Assembly: GCF_048820915.1 (NCBI RefSeq)
Contig: NZ_JBMERR010000015.1
Location: 1 to 64,000 of the forward strand
DNA: 64,000 bases
Reading direction: 5' to 3'
Source: Cribrihabitans_A pelagius
Lineage (GTDB): Bacteria; Pseudomonadota; Alphaproteobacteria; Rhodobacterales; Rhodobacteraceae
The translations under genes and the position numbers were made by a program. The notes beneath the pieces were generated by a model, which saw only the letters and a program-made list of their open reading frames with translations, was not told where the DNA came from and made no database searches. Positions 1-8,050 of the stretch are shown piece by piece; the stretch's first letter is position 1, and every line of letters begins with the position of its first letter.

Positions 1-61
1 TGGGGAAGAAAGGCTCAAGGCGCGCCATCTGCGCGTCAGTTAGCCAGAAAAGATCAGACAT
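1..61 (-). CDS. IS5-family transposase, N-terminal fragment cut by the window edge
   Basis: Reading leftwards from ATG at 61-59 gives MSDLFWLTDAQMARLEPFFP, the typical opening of IS427-group DDE transposases common in alphaproteobacteria. The rest, including the DDE catalytic domain, lies beyond base 1. No frameshift is seen in the 20 visible codons. Whether the transposase is intact cannot be told from this window. Confidence 0.75.
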   Translation of the reverse strand, partial: MSDLFWLTDAQMARLEPFFP

Positions 62-124
62 GGTCACCGCTCGTTTTCGAGCCGTGAATCATACCGATAG
101 CCGAAAATCAATGGGTCCTGACCC
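1..124 (-). mobile_element. IS5-family (IS427-like) insertion sequence, 5' end only
   Basis: The left edge of the window cuts through an insertion sequence read on the minus strand. It consists of the first 20 codons of a transposase (1-61) and about 60 bases upstream of it. The element appears to end in the palindromic block gggtcctgaccc at 113-124, followed directly by TAG. IS427-group elements insert at a short CTAG/TA target, which fits. The far end and the other inverted repeat lie outside the window, so completeness cannot be judged. Confidence 0.7.
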
Positions 125-151
125 TAGCGGGAGAGCCGGTTCATTTCGGAA

Positions 152-607
152 ATGGCACCGGCCGCAGATGCCGCTGCCACAGCTGCCAATCCTCGCTTTA
201 GAAAAAGAAAACGGCAGCCAAGGACCAAGGCAGAGTACCTGCATGAAGAAATACCATCCGCGCGAATGCAGCAGGCGTTGAAGCATAAAGGGTGGTTGAA
301 CGCGCGAGCCACGGGTGGCACCGCAAATGATGATGCATATCAATTTCTCCGTCGCGATTTCGTGGCCGATCCCGCGCTTTGCGACCAGCTTGGGCCGTTC
401 GTCAGGACCTGCCTTAACCTGTCCGGCTTCTGGACCTGTTTCCAGCGCGAAGCAGAGCGCTACGCCGAGCGGCGCGAGATCGTCGGCTAGGCGTTCACAC
501 CCCTCGACCGCGCACTGGCTGCGCCAGCCATGCTCCGCCTTGGTCATGGCTCGAAGGCTGGCGAGTTCCGCAACTTGGGCAGCGGCCTCCGTGAACCCAA
601 GCTATGA
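152..607 (+). pseudogene. Remnant resembling an abortive-infection (Abi) family protein
   Basis: A 112-codon ORF from ATG 152 has a well-formed stretch near residues 65-108 (FLRRDFVADPALCDQLGP, then FVRTCLNLSGFW, then YAERRE). From memory this resembles the N-terminal part of a family of abortive-infection proteins, with FVRTCRxLxxFW and YxERRxF signatures. An in-frame TAG at 488-490 interrupts it, and the same frame continues as AFTPLDRALAAPAM to a second stop at 605-607. The expected C-terminal domain is absent. It sits against an IS end and 300 bp from a tRNA, a usual place for worn-out defence genes. The family assignment is tentative and needs a profile search. Confidence 0.4.
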
Positions 608-920
608 GGTGCCGTTGTTCACGGCAGCCGGCGCAGCAAAAATCATCAGCCAAGCTGCTGACTTCCAGCGCGCGCCAAGAAATGGCGGGGGGCTTTGGAT
701 CGCTGTTGACCATTTGGCGGCAGTGACGATCCCGACTGCCGGAAGCAACCTTCCTCCGCCAGTATTCCAGACAAGCCAGCTGTCAGACGATGGCCGTGCA
801 CGCAATAACCCGTGGCTAAACAACCGCTTGCGCACGTTCTCGGGCTCCGGAAAAAATTTCCGGGGGACGTGATTTTCCTATGGACGCCAGTATCCGCGCG
901 CCCTATACACCACCTCGTGT
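608..920. other. Non-coding stretch before tRNA-Asn
   Basis: I see no recognisable gene here. Open frames run through it on both strands, but none has a ribosome site or a protein-like composition. It may be decayed sequence from the same island remnant as the Abi-like fragment. Confidence 0.4.
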
Positions 921-995
921 TCCGGCGTAGCTCAGCGGTAGAGCAGTTGACTGTTAATCAATTGGTCGTAGGTTCGATCCCTACCGCCGGAGCCA
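921..995 (+). tRNA. tRNA-Asn (anticodon GTT)
   Basis: This is a 75-base cloverleaf with encoded CCA. The acceptor arms are tccggcg and cgccgga, the D arm is gctcagcggtagagc, the anticodon loop is ctgttaa with GTT, and the T loop is ggttcgatcc. It lies between two insertion-sequence remnants; tRNA-Asn genes are frequent integration sites for genomic islands. Confidence 0.96.
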
Positions 996-1030
996 ACTTC
1001 CACATAAAAATTTGGAAATAAACGAGAAAG

Positions 1031-1052
1031 CGCCCCGCTACGGGGCGTGTTT
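1031..1052 (+). terminator. Possible terminator of tRNA-Asn
   Basis: The inverted repeat cgccccg/cggggcg at 1031-1047 encloses a short loop and is followed by the weak T-rich tail tgtttgt. It lies 36 bases after the tRNA. Confidence 0.5.
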
Positions 1053-1089
1053 GTCGTTCTGGGCACATTCTCCGTCATTTCCGGTTACA

Positions 1090-1962
1090 CACACCGCTTG
1101 CGGGAGCCGGAGCAATGCGGACCGGTGTGGACTTGGTTTGATCCTGAGATGATCCGGACGCCGCCGCCAACAGGCAAGCGTGAACCGCCTGTGCCAATTA
1201 AGCGATGCAGCGATCCAGACCTGCCTGCCCTTGAAGGTGTTATTTGGCATGCCATTGCGGCAAACCACCGGGTTCGCGCAGAGCCTGGTGAGGCTGGTCA
1301 GTCTGGACTGGGCCGTGCCCGGCTGCAGTCCGCTTTGCCGCTGCCAGAAGACGCTGAACGGGAACCTGCTCTACCGGGGCGGAACCGGTCCGCTGAACCT
1401 TCTGATCGGCAGCACAGGCATCAAGGCCACCACCAGCAATGCTGGTGACGCGCCCATTCTCCCGGACCTGCCGGGCCAAATCCCGTCCGGTCAGGACATC
1501 GGCAGCGTCACTGCTGACGGGGCCTGCGACACCCGAAAATGCCATGATGCCATTGAAGCGCGCGGCGCTCATGCCGTCATACCCCCGCGCCAGAACGCCA
1601 AGCCATGGCAGCCCGCGAGCGCGGGGGCCCCTCTCGGCAGATTTCTTTCAGAATTCGCCTGCCGGCAATGATCGCCCGGAGCGAGGCGATCAATGCTTCG
1701 CGATACCTCGGCCGAGCCATCTGGCAACGATGGAGCCGATGCCTCCGCCGGAGCCGCGCCGGAACCACGATGCATTGTGTGAAGCTGTAGGGGCAAAGCC
1801 TCATGGCGAGGGACGTCGACCGCCAGGTCGCGGAAGCCCAAGTCCGCGCCGCCGTTCTCAACCGCTGCACCGCTAGCGGCAAACCCGTCACAGAGGCCGT
1901 GGGTTAAATCCGTCCGGGGAAAGGGAAACTGCGCCCAAAGCCCGCTTGGCGCAACAATGCCC
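1090..1962 (+). pseudogene. Decayed IS5-family insertion sequence (transposase remnant)
   Basis: Pieces of one IS5-group transposase can be read in order by switching frames. TWFDPEM appears at about 1130-1150, then LPLKVLFGMPLRQTTGF, SLDWAVPG and LLIGSTGIKA at 1210-1430. Next come IGSVTADGACDTRKCHDAI and VIPPRQNAKPW at 1495-1610, then YLGRAIWQRW and TMHCVKL, ending KPVTEAVG before TAA at 1905-1907. There are several frameshifts and an internal stop after MHCVKL. The gcgcaacaatgcc block near 1950-1962 resembles the terminal inverted repeat of these elements. It cannot make an active transposase. Confidence 0.8.
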
Positions 1963-2246
1963 GCGCAATGTCCTTTCGATTGCCATTGAAGCGGCTGCCA
2001 CCGGCGGCGGCGCTGGCCTCTGCGCTGGCCGGCGCGGTGAAGGTGCGGGTCCAGAGGCTGATTTTCCATGCTGGCGTCGCTTTCGTCCGCAGCACGGAGA
2101 CAAGCACGGCACCCAAGCGTCCCGGGCAGCGGAGGCGGCGGCCGCGCCGCGCTGCATGTCCTGCCGCGCGGATCCGGCTCTCAGCTGACAGCGGCGGCAG
2201 CCGCCTGCGTCTCTGCCCGCTCCCGCACCGCCATCGGCGCGCTCTA
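1963..2246. other. GC-rich intergenic stretch
   Basis: It lies between the dead IS5 element and the stop codon of the histidine kinase. No gene, tRNA or clear terminator is visible; there is only a small inverted repeat (gcggcggcagccgc) near 2191. Confidence 0.4.
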
Positions 2247-4796
2247 TCAGCCGCGCAGGTGCGGGGTGAGCATCTGTTCCGCTTCGCGCCAGGATTGCGC
2301 CAGACCGCCCTGCGGCGGCGTGCTGCCCTCCTCGGCGGTTTCGATGTCCAGCATCGCTGCGCGCAGGCCGGTGAGTCCCAGCACCGCGGCAGAGCCCGCC
2401 AGCCGGTGCGCTTCCTTGCGCTGGCTGTCGCTGAGCTGCTCTGCCTCCTGCAAGCCGCCGTTGAGGCGGCGCACGTCCTCGCAGAAGGTGATCAGGAAAC
2501 CGCGGGCGCGGTCGCGGCCCAGCGCGTCGAAGAACTGGTGAATGTCTGACTGCGGCGCCCCGGCATGGTCCGTTGCGACGGGGGCGGCCGGCGCGGGTGC
2601 GGGCGGAGGTGCGGCAGCGCTCTTACGGGCGCGGCGGGCCACCAGATCGGCCAGCGCGGCCGGGCTCACAGGTTTGGTCAGCACCTCGGCAAAGCCCGCC
2701 TCCAAGATGCGGGCGTGATCTTCGGCGGCGGCATGGGCGGTCAGCGCCACAACCTCGATGCCTTCGGCCAGGTTCCGGGTGCGGATGCGGCCCAGCGCCT
2801 CGATGCCGTCGACACCCGGCATGCTGATATCAGTGAGGATCAGGTCGAATTGCGCCTTTTCGGCGGCCTCCACGGCTTCGGCGCCGCCGGGCACCGCGGT
2901 CACGCTGTGGCCCTGCCCCGTCAGCATCTGGGCCAGGAGCTCGCGGTTGATGTCATTGTCCTCCGCAATGAGCAAACGGCGGGGGCAACCCGCCTGCTCC
3001 GCCTCTTTGGCGGCCACATCCTGCGGCGCGGCCAGAGCGGCATCGGCGGCGGGCATCGGCAGCGTGATGGTGAACTGGCTCCCCTCCCCCACCTCGCTTT
3101 CGCAGCGGATTTCACCGCCCATCGCCAGCACCAGGCGGCGGGTGATGGCGAGCCCCAGACCGGTGCCCTCACTGCCGCGGCGGTAGCTGGCATCGAGCAT
3201 GGTGAAATCCTCGAAGATGCGTTCCAGATCGGCGGCGGGGATGCCCTTGCCGGTGTCGGCAACGTGGAATTCCACCGTGTCACTACCCGGGCGGCGCTCC
3301 ACATCAACGCTGACGGCGCCCTCGCGGGTGAATTTCAGCGCATTGCCGATCAGGTTCAGCAGCGCCTGCTGCACCGCCCGCGGCTGCCCCGAGACATGCG
3401 GCGCGGCGCCAAGGCTGCAATGCAGCGACAGCGCGATTCCGTTGCTTTTGGCGGCGGCCTGCTGGCTTTCCACCAGATCGCCCACCAGGGCGGCAAGATC
3501 GAAGACGCGCGGCTCCTCGGTATCGCGGCCGGCCTCCAGCCGGGAGAGTTCCAGCACGTCGTTCACATGGTGCAGCAGCAGCTCGCCAGAAACCCGCATC
3601 GCCTGCAGGTAGCGCTCCTGTTCCGGGCTGGGAGCGGTGGATTCCATAAGGTCGATCGCACCCAGCACGCCGGTCAGCGGTGTGCGCATCTCGTGGCTCA
3701 TCACGGTGAGCAGATTGGCCTTGGCGCGCTCCCCCGCCAGCGCGTCGTCCCGCGCGCGGCGCAGCTCTTCTTCGGCGGCGATCCGGTCGGAAATGTCGCG
3801 CAGGAAGCTGATGAAGACGGTGTCACGCTCCGAGCGGCTGATGGCGAGCGACATTTCAACCGGGAAGACCTCCCCCGACTTGCGCCGCGCCTCCAGCCGG
3901 ATCCGGCCCTTGCCCGCCACCCTTGTCTTGCCGCTGCGGGCAAAGCGGCGCATCCCTTCCAGATGGGCGTCGCGCAAGTGATCGGGCACAATCAGATCCG
4001 CCAGAGCCTGGCCCTTGGCTTCGGCGCTGGTGTAGCCGAAAATGGCCTCGGCGGCGCCGTTGAACTCACGGATGCGGCCGTCGGCACCGGCCATCAGCAC
4101 GGCGTCCAGCGAGGAGGCCACCATCGCCTCCATCCGCTTCGCGGTGCGGGTGCGCGCCGCCGCCAGCCGCCGGCCCGCGCGGTAGAGGCCGCCGAGCGTC
4201 AGCGCAGTGAGCGCCAGCGCCAGCACCAGCGCCAGCACCACCCAGCTTAGCCGCGACAAAAGCGCCATCAGCTCCAGGCGCTGGCCATGGCGCAGGTCGC
4301 TTTGCAGGACCAAACCCAGCAGCGCCAGCTCGCGCACGTCGCGGCCATTGTCTGCCAGCAGCGTGCGGATCTGCGGCGCCGCGGCCAGAAGCGCCGCATC
4401 GCTGCCGTCGATCCAGCCGGTCATGGCGTCGAGGCGCCCTTGCATCCGGTCCAGGAACGCGGCTCCTGGCCCAGTGCCGCGCAGGCCGGCAAACAGCGGG
4501 CTGTCGCGGAAAGTGGCGATTCGGCTGTAGAAAATGTCGAACTGGCGCCGGAGCTGCGGCAGCGCGGCCGGCTCTGCAGCCGCCTGGGCGGCCTGCGACA
4601 GCTTCAGATGCTCTACTTCGGCCTGCGACAAGCTCCACTGCATGTTGTCCGTCGCCGCGGTGGAGAGATCGTCGAGCCGCTGCACCACCTGGTAGCCGAG
4701 GTGCAGCGACTGCGCGACCAGAACTGCCGCTGCCGCAAGCGCCAGGACCAGAACCCAGCCCGGCAGTTCGGGGAAGCGGCGGCCGGTCTCACGCAT
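2247..4796 (-). CDS. Hybrid sensor histidine kinase with PAS, receiver and Hpt domains
   Basis: This 849-residue inner-membrane kinase carries a whole phosphorelay in one chain. Two membrane helices (about 14-30 and 184-205) enclose a periplasmic helical sensor. A PAS domain (about 225-340) precedes HisKA with the motif SHEMRTPL and phospho-His 368. An HATPase follows, with N-box NLIGNALKFT and G-boxes DTGKGIP and GTGLGLA. The receiver domain (about 605-725) has phospho-Asp 656 in LTDISMP and Lys 708. The C-terminal Hpt domain has His 797 in EAHRLAGSA. I chose ATG 4796, 13 bases after the SUOX-like gene; the open frame upstream only shadows that gene. The two are probably co-transcribed. The output is likely the divergent LuxR-type regulator at 5620, which is inference from proximity. 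Confidence 0.93.
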   Translation of the reverse strand: MRETGRRFPELPGWVLVLALAAAAVLVAQSLHLGYQVVQRLDDLSTAATDNMQWSLSQAEVEHLKLSQAAQAAAEPAALPQLRRQFDIFYSRIATFRDSPLFAGLRGTGPGAAFLDRMQGRLDAMTGWIDGSDAALLAAAPQIRTLLADNGRDVRELALLGLVLQSDLRHGQRLELMALLSRLSWVVLALVLALALTALTLGGLYRAGRRLAAARTRTAKRMEAMVASSLDAVLMAGADGRIREFNGAAEAIFGYTSAEAKGQALADLIVPDHLRDAHLEGMRRFARSGKTRVAGKGRIRLEARRKSGEVFPVEMSLAISRSERDTVFISFLRDISDRIAAEEELRRARDDALAGERAKANLLTVMSHEMRTPLTGVLGAIDLMESTAPSPEQERYLQAMRVSGELLLHHVNDVLELSRLEAGRDTEEPRVFDLAALVGDLVESQQAAAKSNGIALSLHCSLGAAPHVSGQPRAVQQALLNLIGNALKFTREGAVSVDVERRPGSDTVEFHVADTGKGIPAADLERIFEDFTMLDASYRRGSEGTGLGLAITRRLVLAMGGEIRCESEVGEGSQFTITLPMPAADAALAAPQDVAAKEAEQAGCPRRLLIAEDNDINRELLAQMLTGQGHSVTAVPGGAEAVEAAEKAQFDLILTDISMPGVDGIEALGRIRTRNLAEGIEVVALTAHAAAEDHARILEAGFAEVLTKPVSPAALADLVARRARKSAAAPPPAPAPAAPVATDHAGAPQSDIHQFFDALGRDRARGFLITFCEDVRRLNGGLQEAEQLSDSQRKEAHRLAGSAAVLGLTGLRAAMLDIETAEEGSTPPQGGLAQSWREAEQMLTPHLRG

Positions 4797-4809
4797 CGCC
4801 AGGTCAGCC

Positions 4810-5298
4810 TCAGTTGCGCAGCTCGATTCGGTCGAGCTGCCAGATGCTGCGGGAATAGACCTCCTCGGTGCGGAAGGCGGGATTGCTGTCATAGGGGTAG
4901 ACCACCCAGAGCGGCCCCTTGCCGCGCAGCGGCATTTCCGCGCCGTTGCGCTCGAAAGCGACCATCGGGCCGTCCTCGCCCGGGGCGGGCAGCGGGATTT
5001 CCACCGCATAATCGTTGACCGCCTTGGCCAGCACGGTGCTGCCCTCCCCGCCGAGGCGCGCCGCCAGGGCGGCCAGCGGCACACCGGTGAAGCGCTGCGG
5101 CCCGGTGGTCCAGATCGTTTCGGTCTCAAACGTGACGGTGTCCATCGCGCGCAAGTCTTCAAGGCTCAGCTGTTGCGCCGCGCTGCTGCCCTCCACCCGC
5201 AAGGTCAGCACCGGGCCGCCGCCGGCGGCGGCCGCGGTAGCCAGGGCGGTGAAGGCAATCGCGGCGGCGGCCGCAAACCGTGTGATCCAAGCTTTCAT
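4810..5298 (-). CDS. Secreted SUOX-fold (molybdopterin oxidoreductase-like) protein lacking cysteine
   Basis: A 162-residue protein with a Sec signal peptide (about 1-25, ending ATAAAA) and one small domain resembling the oxidoreductase molybdopterin-binding (SUOX) fold. Family-like features are LSLEDLRAM, FTGVPLAALAARLG, YAVEIPL and GPLWVVYPYD near the end. Catalytic SUOX proteins bind molybdenum through a cysteine; this protein has none anywhere, and the region before FTGVPL reads ETETIWTTGPQ. It is therefore probably not a molybdoenzyme. Its place just ahead of a membrane kinase suggests a periplasmic binding or sensing partner. The start is ATG 5298, with AAGGA seven bases upstream; a GTG two codons earlier is possible. 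Confidence 0.85.
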   Translation of the reverse strand: MKAWITRFAAAAAIAFTALATAAAAGGGPVLTLRVEGSSAAQQLSLEDLRAMDTVTFETETIWTTGPQRFTGVPLAALAARLGGEGSTVLAKAVNDYAVEIPLPAPGEDGPMVAFERNGAEMPLRGKGPLWVVYPYDSNPAFRTEEVYSRSIWQLDRIELRN

Positions 5299-5619
5299 GT
5301 GCACGTCCTTTTCTGAGGCAGCCGGCCCGCCCGGCTGTGTTGCTTCTGAAGTGGTCTTCGCATTGCGGTCTTCGGGTTGGAATCTTCGTCTTGGGTTCTT
5401 GCTGCTTGCCAAGCTGCCACAGGTGCCGCGGCGAGGCACAGGATAAGGCGTATACCGGCCTAGCCTTCCGTATAGGCCAGACCGGGCGCCGCCGATCATA
5501 GAGCAAGCTTCCTAACGCGGGCTTACCGGCGGCCTGCGCCGCTCCGCCGTTAAGTTGACCGTTTGGCAACCTTTCCGTGTCACGCTGGCCCAGGACAGCC
5601 ACAACAGGTCTGAGAAGTG
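5299..5619. promoter_or_regulatory. Divergent control region between the SUOX-like/kinase pair and the response regulator
   Basis: This 321-base region holds no gene and must carry promoters for both directions. A candidate rightward -35 element TTGACC lies at about 5557, upstream of the regulator. Near 5450-5480 the sequence gtataccggcctagccttccgtatagg has a loose dyad look (gtata/tatagg). No operator is certain. Confidence 0.4.
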
Positions 5620-6234
5620 ATGCGCATTTTGCTGGCAGATGACCATGACTTGGTCCGGGAAACCATCTCCGCCTATCTGAAATCCGAAGGCGGTGCCGAA
5701 GTGAGCCTGGCGGTGGACCTGGCCGGGGCACTTACGCAGATCGGCGAAGAAGGCCCTTTCGACCTGGTTCTGCTCGACTACAACATGCCTGGGATGATGG
5801 GGCTCGACGGGCTCGGCAAAGCACTGCAGGCCAATGGCGGCAAGGGGGTTGCGATCCTGTCGGGCAGCGCTCCGACCCGCACCGCACAGGAGGCGCTGGA
5901 CAGCGGCGCCGTCGGCTTCCTGCCCAAGACGATGGGGGCGCAATCGCTGCTGAACGCAGTGCGCTTCATGAGCGCAGGAGAGATCTACGTGCCGGTGAAC
6001 CTGATGCGGGAGGAAGCCGCCGCACCGGCGCATCCGCTGGCAGAACGTCTCAGCCCGCGGGAGCTGGAGGTGCTGAACGGGCTGTGCCGGGGTTTGTCGA
6101 ACAAGGAGATCGCGCGGGAGCTGGAGTTGCAGGAGGTCACCATAAAACTGCATGTGCGCACGCTCTGCCGCAAACTGGAGGCCAAGAACCGCACCCAGGC
6201 GGCGCTGACCGCGAAGGAAGCCGGGCTGTTCTGA
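5620..6234 (+). CDS. LuxR/NarL-family response regulator
   Basis: A 204-residue two-domain regulator. The N-terminal receiver has the acidic pair in LLADDHD (residues 4-10), phospho-acceptor Asp 53 in LLDYNMPG and Lys 103 in LPKT. The C-terminal LuxR helix-turn-helix begins near residue 143 with LSPRELEVLNGL and includes GLSNKEIARELELQEVTIK. It is transcribed divergently from the SUOX-like protein and hybrid kinase and is the natural phosphoryl acceptor from that kinase's Hpt domain. A GTG one codon earlier (5617) is an alternative start; ATG 5620 is the usual form (MRILLADDH). Confidence 0.93.
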   Translation: MRILLADDHDLVRETISAYLKSEGGAEVSLAVDLAGALTQIGEEGPFDLVLLDYNMPGMMGLDGLGKALQANGGKGVAILSGSAPTRTAQEALDSGAVGFLPKTMGAQSLLNAVRFMSAGEIYVPVNLMREEAAAPAHPLAERLSPRELEVLNGLCRGLSNKEIARELELQEVTIKLHVRTLCRKLEAKNRTQAALTAKEAGLF

Positions 6235-6445
6235 CCTGGCGCCCCGGCTGGCAACGCCGCTTGCACCGGCCAGCGGAGCGCAGCGGCGGCCCGCGGCGGG
6301 CGCAATTCGGCGAAACGCCTCCCCCGGAAGTCCCCTCAGCGTCCGCGGGGCAAAAGCGGGCGGCAGTTCGGCATTGACCGTGCCAATGGCGCGCCGCGTG
6401 ACTGCGGGAATTCAGCACAAGTCCGGCACAGCCCTCCTCTGCCCG

Positions 6446-7918
6446 TCAGCAGGGGCGCGGCCGGCTTGGGACCGGTTGCGAGGCCAGAGACGGAAGCGGG
6501 ACAATGGCGGCGCTTTCTTCCGGCCAGGCGGGCAGCGGCTTCGCGGCAGACAGTTGGCGCGGGCAGGCTTCGACCAGGACCGCGTGCAAGGGCGCCCGGG
6601 TTGGGTTTTCAATCACCAGGCCGCCGCCTGCCGGCACCACCGCGCTCTGATCCTCCCAGAGAAGGCGGCTGCGGCCGCGGCTGCAGAGGAGCGCGCAGCC
6701 CTGCAGCACAGCCAGGTGGCCGGGCACCGCCCCAGGGGGCAGCTGCAGCCGCGCGCCGGGCTGCAGCTCCAGCCGCTCCACCCGGACCGCACGCTCCGGT
6801 GCGCCGGCGCCGGACGGCGGCGATTCCGGCACCGTTTGGAGGCCGCTGCCAAGTCGGGCCCCCTGCCCGTCCCCTGCGACAAGGGAGCGCGAAGGCGGGC
6901 AGCCCGCGCCGCCAAGCGTGCCGGTGCCGGACCATTGCCCCGCAGCCTGCGGCACATCCCCGGCGCTTTCAGGCACTGCCGGAGCGCCAGGGTGAGAAGC
7001 AACCGCGTCCGGAAAGCCCGGGGCAGCCAGAGGCATCCTGATCACATCGCAGGAGACGCCGGGCAGCGCTGCGGAGGGCTTGGCAGACGGGGCGCGGCGG
7101 TCGGCTTCCCACTGCGCATAGATATCCGGCGCAGGCCCGCTGGCAAGCGCCACCAGCGATCCCGCGCGGCTGGCGACCGCCTCTTCGAAACTGGCGGACC
7201 GCGCCCGCTGCCAGCCCGCGGCGTCCAGCTGCACGGCGCCGCGGGAGCCGCGCGCGCCGGCCAGCGCCGCCTTGGCCGCCTGAAGGATGCGCGGCGCGCA
7301 GCGCTTGAGGGCCGCCAGCAGCGTGCCCGCACGCAAGAGATAAACGCCGGTATTGTGCAGCGCGCCAGGTCCGGCCTCGGTCAGTTTGCAGCCCGCGGGC
7401 AGCAGCACCGCAGGCTGCGGGCTGCGGCCGGGGCGCGGGCTGCGGCAGTCCAGCAGGCCAAATCCCAGCGCCGCGCTGCCGGGCGCCGCGCCAAGCGCCA
7501 CGATGCGCCCTTGGGCAGCATCCGGCAGAGCCCCCAGAAGCAGCCGGTCCAGCGCAACGGCATCTGCTAAATGATGGCTGGCCGGGACAATCAGCAGCAG
7601 CGCCTCAGGCCGGTGCTGAAAGTGCAGCGCCGCAACCGCGGCCGCGGCGGCGGGTTTGCTGCCCCCGGGCTCCAGCAGAAGCCCGGGCCCGGGGCTTGCG
7701 GCGCCTTGGACGGCGGCGGCCTGCGCGGTGGCGGCAAGCCGGCAGCCTGTCCCGGTAATCACGAGGGGGGCCGCACAGCGGGTTCCGGAAAGTGCGCGCA
7801 GCACCGCCTGAAAGCGGCTCTCGAGTCCCGGTCCGGCGCTGAAATGTGCAGGCAGGCCATCGGCTTGCGTGGCATTCTCACCGGCACTCCCACTTGCCAG
7901 AACGATCGGGTAAATCAT
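6446..7918 (-). CDS. Degenerate ManC-like protein (mannose-1-phosphate guanylyltransferase/cupin relic)
   Basis: A 490-residue Ala/Gly/Pro-rich protein that can be laid along type II mannose-1-phosphate guanylyltransferase/mannose-6-phosphate isomerases. It opens MIYPIVLASGSAGENATQAD where ManC has the GGSGTRLWP...PKQF signature. It then keeps LLLEPGGSKPAAAAAVAAL, LLLIVPASHHLAD, LHNTGVYLLRAGTLL and SFEEAVAS at family-like places. A C-terminal cupin-like stretch (VRVERLELQPGARLQLP) follows a low-complexity insert. Both catalytic signatures are missing: the GTRLWP/PKQ motif and the His-rich isomerase motif. The frame is intact, and AGGAGG sits six bases before ATG 7918, so it is probably translated but not as a working ManC. 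Its function is unknown. Confidence 0.7.
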   Translation of the reverse strand: MIYPIVLASGSAGENATQADGLPAHFSAGPGLESRFQAVLRALSGTRCAAPLVITGTGCRLAATAQAAAVQGAASPGPGLLLEPGGSKPAAAAAVAALHFQHRPEALLLIVPASHHLADAVALDRLLLGALPDAAQGRIVALGAAPGSAALGFGLLDCRSPRPGRSPQPAVLLPAGCKLTEAGPGALHNTGVYLLRAGTLLAALKRCAPRILQAAKAALAGARGSRGAVQLDAAGWQRARSASFEEAVASRAGSLVALASGPAPDIYAQWEADRRAPSAKPSAALPGVSCDVIRMPLAAPGFPDAVASHPGAPAVPESAGDVPQAAGQWSGTGTLGGAGCPPSRSLVAGDGQGARLGSGLQTVPESPPSGAGAPERAVRVERLELQPGARLQLPPGAVPGHLAVLQGCALLCSRGRSRLLWEDQSAVVPAGGGLVIENPTRAPLHAVLVEACPRQLSAAKPLPAWPEESAAIVPLPSLASQPVPSRPRPC

Positions 7919-8050
7919 CGTGAACCTCCTTCACCACACTGTTTTTCCGAATGTCAGAATAGGTGGAGGCTGCCCTCCGGTCTGCTATCCGGGGGGCGGC
8001 TGGCGCCGGGCAAAAGCGGCGCGGCAAGCGCAAAAGGATAGGCAGTCGGG

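Noticed and set aside
726..750. Attachment-site-like copy of the tRNA-Asn 3' end (cgatcccgactgccggaag)
   Set aside because: It differs from the tRNA end at several positions and needs an indel; it is too weak to call an att repeat.
2565..4250. 561-codon open frame on the plus strand
   Set aside because: It lies wholly antisense to the hybrid kinase, whose domains and motifs are unmistakable; its protein is Gly/Gln/Arg-rich without motifs.
4797..5162. N-terminal extension of the kinase to 971 residues
   Set aside because: The extra residues are an out-of-frame reading of the SUOX-like gene, which has its own signal peptide and ribosome site.
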